A DNA stretch of 64,000 nucleotides from contig NC_068558.1 of assembly GCF_022201045.2 (NCBI RefSeq), forward strand, positions 1,674,001-1,738,000. The letters are read 5' to 3'. Source of the stretch: Citrus sinensis (lineage: Eukaryota > Streptophyta > Magnoliopsida > Sapindales > Rutaceae). The notes beneath the pieces were generated by a model that saw nothing but the letters and a program-made list of their open reading frames with translations, was not told the origin of the DNA and ran no database searches. Below are positions 24,752-35,980 of the stretch, piece after piece (position 1 is the stretch's first letter; every line of letters begins with the position of its first letter). Made by a program: the position numbers and the translations under genes.

Positions 24752-24755
24752 TTTT
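24752..24755 (+). terminator. Pol III terminator (T run) of the tRNA-Thr gene
   Basis: Four T residues beginning ten bases after the tRNA 3' end; minimal but sufficient for plant RNA polymerase III termination by established knowledge. Confidence 0.55.
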
Positions 24756-24859
24756 AACGTCCGGATAAAAAAAAGATTCTTAGAATTTTTTAGATAAAAA
24801 CGCAATTCTTCTATTTGAATCAAGTAGGTCCCCGAGTAATCATAATATCGGCATCCTTA

Positions 24860-26365
24860 GGGCTCGTTTGGTATTGTTTCTGAATTTGTATTTTTTGAGA
24901 ATAAAAATGAAAATAAAATTAGTATTTTACAGTTGTTGTATTTCGAATTTAAATATACATCTAGTATTATTTTCTGTATCCTATATTTTAAAACTGAAAA
25001 CAGTAATATGTGTTTGGTAGACACAGTTGAAAATGATAAAACAAAAAATATGCGTTTAGTAATATTTTTTTCAAAAATAATTTTTACTAAGTATTTACAT
25101 TATATTTGTAGTCATAAAATAATTTTTTAATAATAAACAAATTTATTATTAAAAAATTACATGATGATAAAATTTTAGAATTAACATTAATTAAAAAAAA
25201 GTTTGATAATAAACTGAAAGCATGCATGGTATGAACTAGAGTTAGTACAATTTAACTTGAAACTTGCTCGTGCAAAATTATTTTATATAGCATTTGCAGT
25301 TTCAATTTCCAATTCCAAGGATCTGATTCAATGCTCCCAAACACAGCAATAAATGTAAATCCAATTACACATCTTCTTGGAAGAACTTTTTCTGAAATAT
25401 GTGCCAATTTTATTTTTTTTTAGAATATTCATTCTAAAAACACATTAGACACAGAATTAGAAGTTGTTTAACTGCTTTCCAGAAACAATATTTGCGCTGC
25501 CAAAAGAAAAAAAAAAAAACTACTTCACATTGACTCACCAATCCACTCCTCCACTTTCAATCATAAATTCCACAATATCAATAATCATCAGCACTAGTAG
25601 GAAAATTACATTACACGTTCAGCAACTCACATAACAAAGATTCCCAAGCAAATTAAAACCCAATGAATGCCAAATTTGATTGTACGCAATCCAAAGATTT
25701 GTTGTATATACAACAAAACACTTAACTGCAACTGCATCGAAGAAGGAGAGTGTCATTCTTATTGTTATCCTCTGTTTGTATATCCAAAATTCATGGCCCC
25801 GACGCTTACTTCCTCCAATTCATTTCTGCTCAATACAACACCCCGTTCAAGACTCATCGTCAAGAACCCAAGATTCAGTGTGTTTGCCAAGAAAGCTGGA
25901 CCGTTCCCTCCATTCATTTGGAACTGGGCAGGTCGGCGTTCGTATTTTGTGGCAACGGCCACGACGGAGAGAGAACGACACACCAAAGGATAGCCACGGT
26001 AGAGACGAAGTTGCAGCGGCGGCAGAGAAAATGTTGTTGGAGGGAGAAAAGGAGAAAGCACTGCTGCCGTGACTAGATCGAGGATGGCCGTGGGGGGGGG
26101 GGGTTGACCAGATCGAGAACGATGAGAGGGGGTAAAGGGTTGCTGCCGAAGAGAATGAGTTTTGTTTCTTAATCTATTTGTGAGTTTAGTTTGTAATATT
26201 TAGGAAACATGTTAAACACGTTTTCATGTTTGTAGTTATAACACTGGATCTGAATTTGTTATTTTGTGATTTGTTTTTTGAATCCATCTCACCAAACATA
26301 TATTACGTTTGTATTATGAAAATAAAAATGAAAACAATGGGTAAAAAACGCTACCAAACGGGCCC
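24860..26365. mobile_element. PIF/Harbinger-like non-autonomous element, 1.5 kb
   Basis: Terminal inverted repeats GGGCTCGTTTGGTA (left) and TACCAAACGGGCCC (right) differ at one position and are flanked by the 3-bp duplication TTA at 24857-24859 and 26366-26368. A three-base TTA/TAA duplication and a GGGCC...TTTGG terminus are hallmarks of PIF/Harbinger and Tourist elements. Subterminal AAAATGAAAATAAAA-like repeats occur at both ends. No transposase is present. The central part (about 25667-26150) is markedly less AT-rich than the rest and carries several overlapping open frames. Confidence 0.75.
25793..25993 (+). pseudogene. Possible captured gene fragment with transit-peptide-like start
   Basis: The ATG at 25793 opens a 66-codon frame starting MAPTLTSSNSFLLNTTPRS and continuing through RFSVFAKKAGPFPPF. 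The serine/threonine-rich, acid-poor N-terminus followed by a V-F-A-K-K step resembles a chloroplast transit peptide with its cleavage region. After GPFPPF the frame loses this character and stops at 25993. The fragment lies wholly inside the PIF-like element, so it could be a host gene piece picked up by the transposon. I do not recognise the parent gene, and chance is a real alternative because several other frames are also open here. Confidence 0.3.
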
Positions 26366-26368
26366 TTA

Positions 26369-29308
26369 ATTTCTGATAAATTTCTGACGAAAGTTGACTG
26401 AAGTGGTAGTACAACACGACCGCGCAGTCCAAAACCAAGGCGCGACATTTGCTCAGCAGACTTTTTAAAACTAACAACCATTATCATTTGGCTTTTATGA
26501 ACGAGTTTTAATTTCTCAAACATAACTTACAGTTATTATTGTTATTTTTATTTTTAAAACCATCTACAGGGGTTTGGTAGGAGTAAGGATTACAATTTTT
26601 TTTATTGGGATGAGATTCTGTAGGATCTCATTTCATTTAGAACGGAATTAAGACATATTTTTATCTTAGAAAAAAATAAAAAGATGAGAATAAGAATTTT
26701 TTTATTTTATTTCATTTGTATATACGAGATATGATTGGGATTGACAAATCTCGTCTCATCTCATCCCATTACCTGTGGATGTTCTTTGAACACTCAAATC
26801 ATCTAACACTATCGAAGAATAAGGGATAATATTTGAAGCAAAAAAATACCATTCGCTTGTGGATGCTCTTTGAACACTCAAATCATCTAACACTACCAAA
26901 GAAGGAGGGACAATATTTGAAGCAAACAAATATCATTCGCTAATTCGATTGATAACCGTATTGTTGAAACATATTAATATCTAGACGGGATATTGAAATT
27001 AGATAGTTTTTGGTTAAACAACAATACGATGGCAAGTATCATCAATACCACTAGCAAAGTATTGGTGGCTTGATTATGTTTGCTCCTCAATTCGAGTTGC
27101 AGGAAAGTTATCTTTGTTGGGAGAACCTGTGTCTCCCAGTTCAAGCGAGGACTTCTAATATGAGTTATGGTACATGTTTAAAGGTGTCTCCCACAGTTAG
27201 GACCCTCCCCAAGATATCTTGTGGTTAAGATAAAAAAAAAAAAAAATACCACCAGCATCAAATACTGGTAACTCAAAAGACATCGCATTATTTCAATTTT
27301 TTTTTTAAAAAAAAAGAAAGAGACAAATTCAACCACATATAAAAGTCAAACAAATAGAAAATAAGATGATAAAAGCGGCGTGTCCCCATTGGTTTCACTG
27401 ACAAAGGGCCGGTTGGTTTCACCCATAAATAGAGGCAATGACTTCTTGGTAGAGACAACTATTTAGCAGCAATACAGCACGGCACACAGGTAAGGTGTTT
27501 TATAGTTAGGTTCATTGAAAACGATTTGAATTTTGAACCACGGCAGCAATTGAAAACGATTTGAATTTTGAGTTCCAAAGAAAATTGGACAGCTTGAGAC
27601 CAACATATGCTGAGTGGAAATATTGTTCCATCAAATGTTTATTTAATTTAACAGACAAGCTTCAATAGGACAAATTAAGTCCCAATGTCACCTCCACAGC
27701 AGCATAAGCTGCAGTTTCCCACCAAAACACAAGCTAATCACCAATGCAGTCTCATCAGCAAAAATGAAGAAACTAAAAATTCATCTTCCACAGATCAGTG
27801 AAACTTTGCCAAGTACTACAAAAATATTCGAGCCATTGTCGTATGAACAATGAAGCTTCAATTATTACTTTGGGCACTGCACGGCATTCTCCCAAAAATT
27901 CAAACATAGAAGTGCGGTTATTCTTTTTCAAGCTCGAGCACAATAGCACAGCTCATCATCACAACTTATTGAGGATGACTTCAACATAAATTGAATGGAA
28001 ACAAAGAAGTGGTCCCCAAGTTCCTTGGAGCTTTCCAAATAACCAGCTCTTGCAAGTGCTTCACCAACTACAGAAGCAATGTGAACACAGACAATCACTC
28101 AACAATTAGCAAGAGTCAACAACAGGGTTAGATTTGTTTGGAGATAAAGAATCAGTTCAGTGTCTCAGTAACTCTTTTAACTAGTTCTTTTGAAAATTTT
28201 GAGCTGAAAATTTCTTTCTTTATCTCGTAATTTTCAACTCACAGTGCATGATTGAAAGTTAATAGTTTATTTTTCTTGCAGGGGGTTTTTGCTTTGGGGT
28301 TGAAAAAAAAATGGAGCTTTCTTACTGTTTTTAACGTTCTGAAAAACCAATCTTTATCAAGCAGACAAGTTAAACTTTGAAGTTGAAAAAATGAAGCTCG
28401 TTCAGATTTGAAGGTATTTTTTTTGAGCTTCTTGCTTTTATTTTTACGTGAATTTGAGGTGTGTGGCTTTATTAGGGTGCTATGGATAAAAGTAGTTGCA
28501 GACCTCAATTTGTATATTGAAGATTTTTAATGGAAGGCTTGCACATGAAAACTACTGCTACCTGAAAGAGAAGACCATCAAGACTTGTAAAGCCATCAAG
28601 ACTCATCCAGCCAGGACTCCATCAAGATTACTTCAAGACACCATCCAGGTTCCATAAAAGATGTCAAGACAGGGGCCATGGTAATCTACTGCTCCAGCAG
28701 ACATCACAATTTATGTCACAGCAAATGCGAGAAGCCATTAGGAATATAAATCATTGCATATGCTACCTACTCAGTTCTCAGGTGTTCAATAAACATCCAC
28801 CATCAAATAAAGTTGGTTTTTTGCAGATGAGGAGGTGATGATGCCAAATGTGACGGTTCCAAAACTAACATGCCCACCTCCACCCTCACCCTCGAAGAAA
28901 ACAAAATTTAGGTGTACTTGTGTAACTCCTCCTATTTGTCCAACAACAAGCATCCATGCACATTATGCAAGCCATGCCCTAGGTTCTCTTTAAGACAAAC
29001 ATACCTTTGAAATCGCAAGAGCTCCATAATCAGTTGAAGATACTTATGCAGTCATCGGGCGAGCCAGCATACTCTGAAGCCTCCATCATAGTCACCAAAT
29101 GAATTGCTTATCTTCCCATGTTCTGGCAACGTTCGAATTCTTACTCCAGAATTCACTAGAGAACAGAGATAAAAACCCACTTGATCATCAATAACTCTTC
29201 TTCATAGCCTATCCACGACGCTTTAAAAGAAAGCCTGGATCAACTTAAATAAATGAGTTACCGGCTTTTCATAACTTGCGGAGTCCATGCATCATATCTG
29301 CTGTTAGT
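26369..29308. other. Intergenic sequence with small tandem duplications, no gene seen
   Basis: An 84-bp unit beginning TGTGGATG is duplicated in tandem at 26774-26941. A 23-bp unit (ATTGAAAACGATTTGAATTT plus three bases) recurs at 27514 and 27549. The part between about 27400 and 29300 is less AT-rich and might be transcribed, but I find no frame with a domain or spliceable continuation on either strand. Confidence 0.5.
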
Positions 29309-30542
29309 GCAAACTTTTTAATATACTCTCAGGCGCACGAGTCTTTAGATAGAGATTGCTTGAAATTAGAAAGTGTAATTTAAATCTAAATCGATATTAA
29401 TGCTAACTTAGTTGAACAAATTAAGTTTTAAGAGAAATTAAGTTAATTAATTTTAAAAAGTAATTAAAACAAGGGAGAATGCAATACGATAAAAATTATC
29501 AATGTTCCATTATCTAATTATTATTAATCCCAAGTTGAGAAGAACAGCTCAAAATCAATTTATGTCATCTTATAGATATAACGATTAAGCCCAATAAATT
29601 AAATCTAACGTAAGTTCTTTTTTGCTTCAAATTAGGATTTCTAACCATTATATGTATCCTATTGGAAAACAAAGAACCAAAGTTTTCTAAGTATTCTATG
29701 TATCCAATTATTGAAAAATATATAATCAAAGATAATCACATTAGTCATTATGCTACCTAGCTAAGATTTAATCAAATAATCTCTTAACTATCAAGAATAC
29801 ATGATATTAAAGATGAAAAGATAATTATTCAACCAATCATTTGAAATAAGAACTATAATCATCAAAGAACATATGTACGGAATTAACTAAATAAAAGATA
29901 ATTATTTTATTAAAAAATATTTTATTTGTATAAGAAAATTAGTCAGGCATACTTAAATCGAGAGCAATAAAATAAATAAAGCCAACCACAAAAAAGTTCG
30001 AACGACATTGCTGCTACTCTTTCTCTTCTGCTTCTTTTTTCTGCATCTCGCTAGACATACTTGAATCGAGAGCAATAAAGTAAATAGAACCAACTATGAA
30101 AAGGTTGGAACGACATTGCTGCTACTCTTTCTCTTCTGCTTCTTTTTTCCGCATCTCTCAGCCTGTATCTCAATTATGCAGCTTGCTTGTCTTTTTATAA
30201 TACACATGACAGCCTATTAAGCTTATATTCTTCATTGATTTCTGATTACAATTTTGTAAGCCAAGCCACTGACTTTAAGTTGTAAAAGGCTCAAATCCTT
30301 TTTTTTTTTTTTTTGAATTCTCTGTTTCCTCTTCTTCACGTGGCAATAATGGTAAGAGATAATGCTTTAATTGGAAAATATTAATCTCCGAATATTCAAT
30401 TCTGGATCTTTTATGCACCTTTGTTTTCCAATCTTCAATTATTTCCCGGTTCATAAATAATTTAATTAATTAAAAATAACAGATAAAAATAGTTAATAAA
30501 TATATCATTAATGATAAAATATGTATATATTATATGCTCTGT
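29309..30542 (-). mobile_element. LTR relic (solo-LTR-like), same family type as the element at 60591
   Basis: The sequence begins TGCAAAC then TTTTTAATATACTC and ends near ATATGTATATATTATATGCTC followed by TGTCA. Long parts run parallel to the LTR at 60591-61918, including the block from TAATTTAAATCTAAA to the stretch before GGAGAAT, and AGCCCAA-TAATTAAATCTAA-like motifs further in. No internal retroviral-type coding region lies beside it. It looks like an old, broken, isolated LTR of a Ty3/gypsy-type element. No flanking target duplication was found, which fits considerable age. Confidence 0.6.
29944..30159. repeat. 108-bp tandem duplication inside the LTR relic
   Basis: Two adjacent copies share ATCGAGAGCAATAAA near the start and CGACATTGCTGCTACTCTTT near the end, offset by 108 bases and about 90% alike by eye. 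The LTR at 60591 has only one counterpart of this block (near 61310-61390), so the duplication arose in this copy or its close relatives. Confidence 0.8.
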
Positions 30543-31634
30543 CATCTACAAATGTGAGAAAAAAATTTTCTGATTGGGAAAACAAAATGAAATAGATACG
30601 GAGCTTAAAAGCTAATTTATATAACGGAGATTTGAGGAACCGAACCTGGCAAGAAGCCTCACGACAAGTCTCCAATGTCGATACTTATGACATGACTCAA
30701 TTTTCGCCCAAGAATGCAGCAAACAATAGCATCTGAGAGAATGAGCCGGTGAGAGTTATATCTATTAGGTATATTGAAAACTTCCATTCCTATGGGATAC
30801 CTACAGCATGATTTGAATCAAAAGTCCCTTTAATCCACAAATATCCTCTCAATTCAGCCTCCACAATCAACCCATGAACTCCTCCACCATGGAAATAGAA
30901 TAGCTTAGTATAGAAATATATCAAACCCACTCTTAATACACCTACAATAGCAATTAATGACTTGAGACAACTCAAATGCAAGCATCAACTATCACGAGTA
31001 AACCATTCTTATTTAATAGAAAATGAAATACAATGGACAAAACACATGCATACAGCCAAGCACATGCATGCAGATGTACACGCACAAGAGTGAACATCGT
31101 AAAGTGGTACTTTTTCAATTACAGTCTAAATTCGAAACACAGTTTAACTTATTTTTGAGTCTGGAGGATTCAGATTATTTCAACTTTTTATTATTTATTA
31201 GTTGTATAGAGAACTTTTTGAATTCCCATTAGCAAGGGACTTCAGTAACGAAAAAGCCTTCAACACTGCCCAGTATACTTTCCAAAGATTTTTACGAGTA
31301 CATTTTATTAATATAGAAGTACGTTTCTTTGGTCAGCAAAGGAAGACTGGAAACTTTCAAAATTGGTTTCTACCTGCACCTACAGTGCCATTTGAAAAAT
31401 TCAGAAACCAATCAACAGAAAGTTAGCTCAAATTGATAACCAATGGTGTAATTAAGTTGGTGCAAATTCATATGATTGATATCAACGTAACAGAAAAAGA
31501 ATGAATTCAAAATGTAGGGGCTTCTCATTCAGAGAGGAAAATGGTACGAAAATTCCTCTGAATTGTTTACAGCAGTCTTATTTGTAAACTTTGTATAATT
31601 CTAATGTGAATTTTGCTAAAAAGAAATATCGAAT
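30543..31634. other. Intergenic sequence and presumed 3' UTR of the TIR-NB-ARC gene
   Basis: No domain-bearing frame is seen. The last 200 or so bases before 31635 probably belong to the 3' untranslated region of the minus-strand gene. Confidence 0.5.
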
Positions 31635-34625
31635 CTATGGTGAAGTATGAATTTGAACATTTGCAAGAAGCCGGGTGAGTTTGCTTAGGGTTTCACGAGC
31701 AGCTATGGTGTCTGGATGATCCTCACCAGAAATTGAAGTTCTAATAAAAACAGCCTTCCTAATTAGATCATCCCCCATGTCAAATTGCCCTCCTCTTAGC
31801 ATTAACTTGGCCCTAGTTTCAAGGACTGTGGCTCTTGTTAGAGCTAATTCCTGCCAGAGGGATGGATTCAACTGCGCATTAGTCTGGACGGGCCGCCAAC
31901 AAAGTGATTTGTCCAACAATTTTTCAACTGGGGTAACTAATGCATGGTCCGCTGCTTCCAGAGCATTGGTGCATAGACGCAGGAGTTCTAAAGCAGCACT
32001 ACACCGAGAAAACGTAATGAATGTCCTGATTGCAAGAGGCAAAACCACCTCTTTAACAAGGTATAACAACTCTGACACTTTGAGCTCGACAACTTTTAGG
32101 TCATTACCAAACCCAAATAGCAAGAAACATGCTGTCCATATATGTCCTGAATGATGGGTTATAGATCCACGGCTGATGACAGCTTGAACCATGGCATGAG
32201 CAACACCAGTAACTCCTCTTTTGCGAGCATAAAGCTTCACAAGCTCGTTGAAATGGATGTACCCTTGCCTGGTACTACTTCTGGCAATGTTGAATCTCAA
32301 CAACATGGAAGATGCTTCCGCTTCTGATCTCTTGGTGTATGAGGAAGTAAATCCACAAGTTAAAGACAGTAATAATTTCCTCCACAAGTGGGTACCCTTG
32401 TGCTTCTCAGGTATCTTGTGAGCAGCAAGGGCTAATAGGGAAACCGGAATAGCAGCGGGTGCAAACCACCCACCAGCAAGCACCATTCTAGTTGCCAGGC
32501 TCCTCGGCCCATCTGCATGATCAAATATTGAGAAACAAACCTCGAAGAGTTGAAATAGGAAAGTGTTTCTTCTCAATGAATGAGATTCCCTACCATTCCA
32601 AGACAAGTCCCTCAACGGCATTCTGTTAATGGTATCCAAGAGCCTGCTAGGATTTATGGGTAGCTCAGACAAAATGGCACCCACAACTGCAAGGCCCATG
32701 GTTAACCTCCCAACTTTCTCCTCAATCACCCTGAGTGCATCGACTTCTGTGATTGGGTAGTCCTTTACACTTCCCTGCATTAAAGACATTGCCTCAACCC
32801 CAGACAAGTAAGAGAGCTTTAAAGGTTCCAAGTTCATCACGCGAGGAAGGCGCGTGGAGATTATAATGTGGGTCTCTCCACCAAAACGGGGAAGAAGATC
32901 CATTACAAGTTTGTCATCCCACCAATCCTTTTCACTCTCTAAATTATCAATGATCACCAAAAATGGTATGTTTCTCATGAGTTCTTTACGAACTCTGCAA
33001 ATGGCAGCCTCTTCTTGCTCTTCAAAGCTTTTTATCCTGCTTTTATCTGAGCAATTTTCGATCCCCACATCAACGTCTAAAAATGACCAGAGATTCAGAT
33101 AGTTCTGTCTGATATACCTGCTTTCCCCTCCCACCCATAAAACCATCTTGTATCTCTGGTGATATCTATAGGCAAATTCCAGAAGAAGTTCTGTTTTTCC
33201 AATTCCTGAGTCTCCCGTCACACAAGCAATACCCTTGCCATACAAAATCTTTGTTGATCTTTTTCTCCTTGGGTACCGTCCACTGCTTTTCGTCTTTTGC
33301 CTTTGAGGAGCTTCTGTACTCTGCATCTCAATCTCCTTTTCTGATTCCTTCCATACCACAGGTTCTTTACCTTTCCTGCTGCCACCCTCCCATTGTCGTT
33401 CCTTGCGTCTTTCCTCCAATGAAGCGCTCTTACTCCACCCGATTCTCAAATTCTTTCTCCTGGTTCTAGCCTTTAGTTCAAAATAATCTCTCTCTGAATC
33501 TCCAGTAATATCGCCAAAAAGTATAAATTCTAGCTCAGATAATTCTTTCTTCCTGCCGATAAAATTTTCATTTCGAGGGAAAGGGAATTCCTCTTTATCT
33601 ACCTTCTCTCTCCACTTGGTCAACCGCTCAACAACACTTCTTCTTCCTAGCTTCATAGCTAATAGTGTGACAGCTCTCAGTATACAATCTCTGCAGTTAC
33701 CTTCCTGAGCTTCTAGTTTCCATTCATCAACGCGAGAGAGGCCATTAACAGCTTCCTTCCATTCCTTTTCCAATCCTCCGTACAAAACCCAAAGCTCACC
33801 CCCATTTTTTTCCCACAGCTCTCCCCTCTTCTCTACTATATCCCTGACAAGGCAATCACCTGGACTCAAATCAAAAAATATTGGAACTAAATTCTTCTTG
33901 CCTGAAAAATATCGTAGCTCCTCAATGCTATATGGATTCCTGAAAGACTTTCTTGTGAGGATCACAACTCCAAAAGACGAAATATCCATAGCTCTTTCTA
34001 CAATAGCATGTTTCCGAGAGTTTCTACATCTTGCCCTGTCAGATACAAAACAACTCATCCCTTGAACTTCCAACTCTGCACGAAGCCAATTAGCAAACCT
34101 CATTAAAGAGGGTTTGCACCCATGCAGACCTATGAAAACATCACAACTCCTCAGTCTGTTACAGGAAAGAGAAACAGAGACAGGGGTATACGACATGCCA
34201 TAGCTTCTACCATGCTTTCTATGATTCTCTCTTAGCCCTGCATAACCATTATCATGGGCAAGGCTGTAACTAGATATATTGCTGTTAGAGACGCCAGCTG
34301 GGGAAGATACACGACCAAACTTCTGGAAATCACTAGCAGTACATGCAGCAGCAGCCGCGGAAATGTCTGACGTAGTAAATCTGACATTTGCAATAGATTC
34401 GGGCTCCGGAATCCCCGAACTGGAACTAAGTGGATCAGCACTTAAATGAATGCCATCACACCGAGCATCAGAACGTGCTGATTCAGAGAGTTGACATGTA
34501 GGTGATCTAGGAGAGAAGAAAGGTGATTGATTTGCTGAAAGGAACACCGACGATGATGATGACATATTTCTTGAAGTCGTGACAGGTACTGACCCAAACC
34601 TCAAGCTGTCTTCTCCTATATCCAT
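31635..34625 (-). CDS. TIR-NB-ARC-TPR protein of the TNP/XTNX class, intronless, 996 aa
   Basis: One uninterrupted frame on the minus strand. Residues 1-155 are serine-rich and probably disordered. Residues about 159-300 form a TIR-like domain (RSCDVFIGLHG, then NPYSIEELRYF). A long basic linker (380-455) precedes a nucleotide-binding core: P-loop GDSGIGKT at 471-478, kinase-2 FLVIIDN near 555-561, RNBS-B HIIISTR at 586-592 and a GLPL-like GLAVVGA at 644-650. The C-terminal third is helical; its last part (ALTRATVLETRAKLML to DHPDTIAARETLSKL) resembles tetratricopeptide repeats, and there are no leucine-rich repeats. I recognise the Arabidopsis At5g56220/At4g23440 type, an old, low-copy lineage apart from classical TIR-NBS-LRR resistance genes. 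Its function is poorly known, and an immune role is inference only. Confidence 0.9.
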   Translation of the reverse strand: MDIGEDSLRFGSVPVTTSRNMSSSSSVFLSANQSPFFSPRSPTCQLSESARSDARCDGIHLSADPLSSSSGIPEPESIANVRFTTSDISAAAAACTASDFQKFGRVSSPAGVSNSNISSYSLAHDNGYAGLRENHRKHGRSYGMSYTPVSVSLSCNRLRSCDVFIGLHGCKPSLMRFANWLRAELEVQGMSCFVSDRARCRNSRKHAIVERAMDISSFGVVILTRKSFRNPYSIEELRYFSGKKNLVPIFFDLSPGDCLVRDIVEKRGELWEKNGGELWVLYGGLEKEWKEAVNGLSRVDEWKLEAQEGNCRDCILRAVTLLAMKLGRRSVVERLTKWREKVDKEEFPFPRNENFIGRKKELSELEFILFGDITGDSERDYFELKARTRRKNLRIGWSKSASLEERRKERQWEGGSRKGKEPVVWKESEKEIEMQSTEAPQRQKTKSSGRYPRRKRSTKILYGKGIACVTGDSGIGKTELLLEFAYRYHQRYKMVLWVGGESRYIRQNYLNLWSFLDVDVGIENCSDKSRIKSFEEQEEAAICRVRKELMRNIPFLVIIDNLESEKDWWDDKLVMDLLPRFGGETHIIISTRLPRVMNLEPLKLSYLSGVEAMSLMQGSVKDYPITEVDALRVIEEKVGRLTMGLAVVGAILSELPINPSRLLDTINRMPLRDLSWNGRESHSLRRNTFLFQLFEVCFSIFDHADGPRSLATRMVLAGGWFAPAAIPVSLLALAAHKIPEKHKGTHLWRKLLLSLTCGFTSSYTKRSEAEASSMLLRFNIARSSTRQGYIHFNELVKLYARKRGVTGVAHAMVQAVISRGSITHHSGHIWTACFLLFGFGNDLKVVELKVSELLYLVKEVVLPLAIRTFITFSRCSAALELLRLCTNALEAADHALVTPVEKLLDKSLCWRPVQTNAQLNPSLWQELALTRATVLETRAKLMLRGGQFDMGDDLIRKAVFIRTSISGEDHPDTIAARETLSKLTRLLANVQIHTSP

Positions 34626-35980
34626 ATTTACAAAATTTCCTGCCTCCCAAAGAAATTAAATCTGATGCATAGATTCCAGAATAGTGGAAGCCATACTGAA
34701 AATAGAGAGAGTAGCATTAATTAGTAACGAAACTCCCTACAAATAGAAAATAACGGAAAGTTCCAGTAAAAAGTGAAAGTTTATCCATAATGATCAGTAT
34801 CAACAGTTACAAAAGTGGCATTGTCATTCTAGTAACAAATTCCACTATGACTACAAAGGGAAGCATTATCACATTTTATCCTTAGCAAGAATGAAAAATC
34901 AATATACAGTTACGCATCTATATAAGCCATAAGGAGCAAAGTTGGGGAACCTGAAAATTAACTGATATGGCTTAACAATACTGCAAAAAAGGGAAATTGC
35001 AGGAATGACAAAAAGTTCTTATTTATGGAAGCATTACAAATTCAGAAATCTATAAAGCAATAATGCGGAGAAATTTGTGCAACTATTATGCTCGTAAGAT
35101 CCACAGAACCTAATTCAAATAAGTCATAAACATTAAAAACCATGAAACACATATACTAAACTTGAACTAAAACACTGTAACTGCCATATCTTAAGCATAA
35201 GCACAGAGCATTACACAGATCTAAAGAAGCTATTCACCATACAAAGAATGCTGAAGAACATCTCAATACAACAGAAAAAACATAACATTCCAACGATAAT
35301 TCAGATCTGAGAACTTACGAGGCTTCAAATCTTAAAAATGGTAGCATAGATTCAAAGTTTGCTTCTAAATTAATCAACCCAGTTGCTTTAAACCAATGAT
35401 AAACCGAAAAATAATTCAAATTTCGACGAAAAAAATCAAATCTTTGGAGTGCCCTTTGCAGTCAGTACATTGAACTTAACCAAACTGCAAAACAAGAAAT
35501 GATTTTGTCAAAACATATAATTACCAAAAACAAATATCAGAAACTCAAAACTTTTGAGCTTTAAAGTTATGGAAATGAGAGTCTCTAAAACAGTGGACTT
35601 GGAAGTGAATAAAATTTTACCATTTAGAGATAGATTTGATAGAGACCGCTGTTTCAAATTTCAACTTTCAAAAGAGACCAGACAAAGCCACGATTTTTAT
35701 GGATTCAATTTTCAATCAATGTCAAAAAAAAATAGCTAACCTTCTAAAGAAAAAATTCCCCCCCAAGAAAAAAAAAATCTAAGGCTTCAAACTTCAAATC
35801 CCACGAGCTGGCTTTTGGAAAACAGAAAACTCACGCACTTGTGATGAGAGTGAAAACACTCCTTTGTTTTTCTTTATTTTGTTATCTAAGAAAACAAAAA
35901 CAATATATATATATATATATATTTTCTTGTTTTAGCTTCTCTCTCTAGATTTTGTGAACATTATTCTAAGAATTGAAAGA
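34626..35980 (-). promoter_or_regulatory. Presumed 5' leader (with intron) and promoter of the TIR-NB-ARC gene
   Basis: Upstream of the start codon the minus strand is AT-rich and lacks coding frames, in keeping with an intron-bearing 5' untranslated region. A (TA)10 microsatellite lies at 35903-35922 next to a CT-rich tract (35936-35947) and could be near the core promoter. Exact splice and transcription start sites cannot be fixed. Confidence 0.4.

Noticed and set aside
27400-29300. Long non-coding RNA or decayed gene
   Set aside because: Composition is slightly less AT-rich, but I found no splice pattern, domain remnant or promoter that I could defend.
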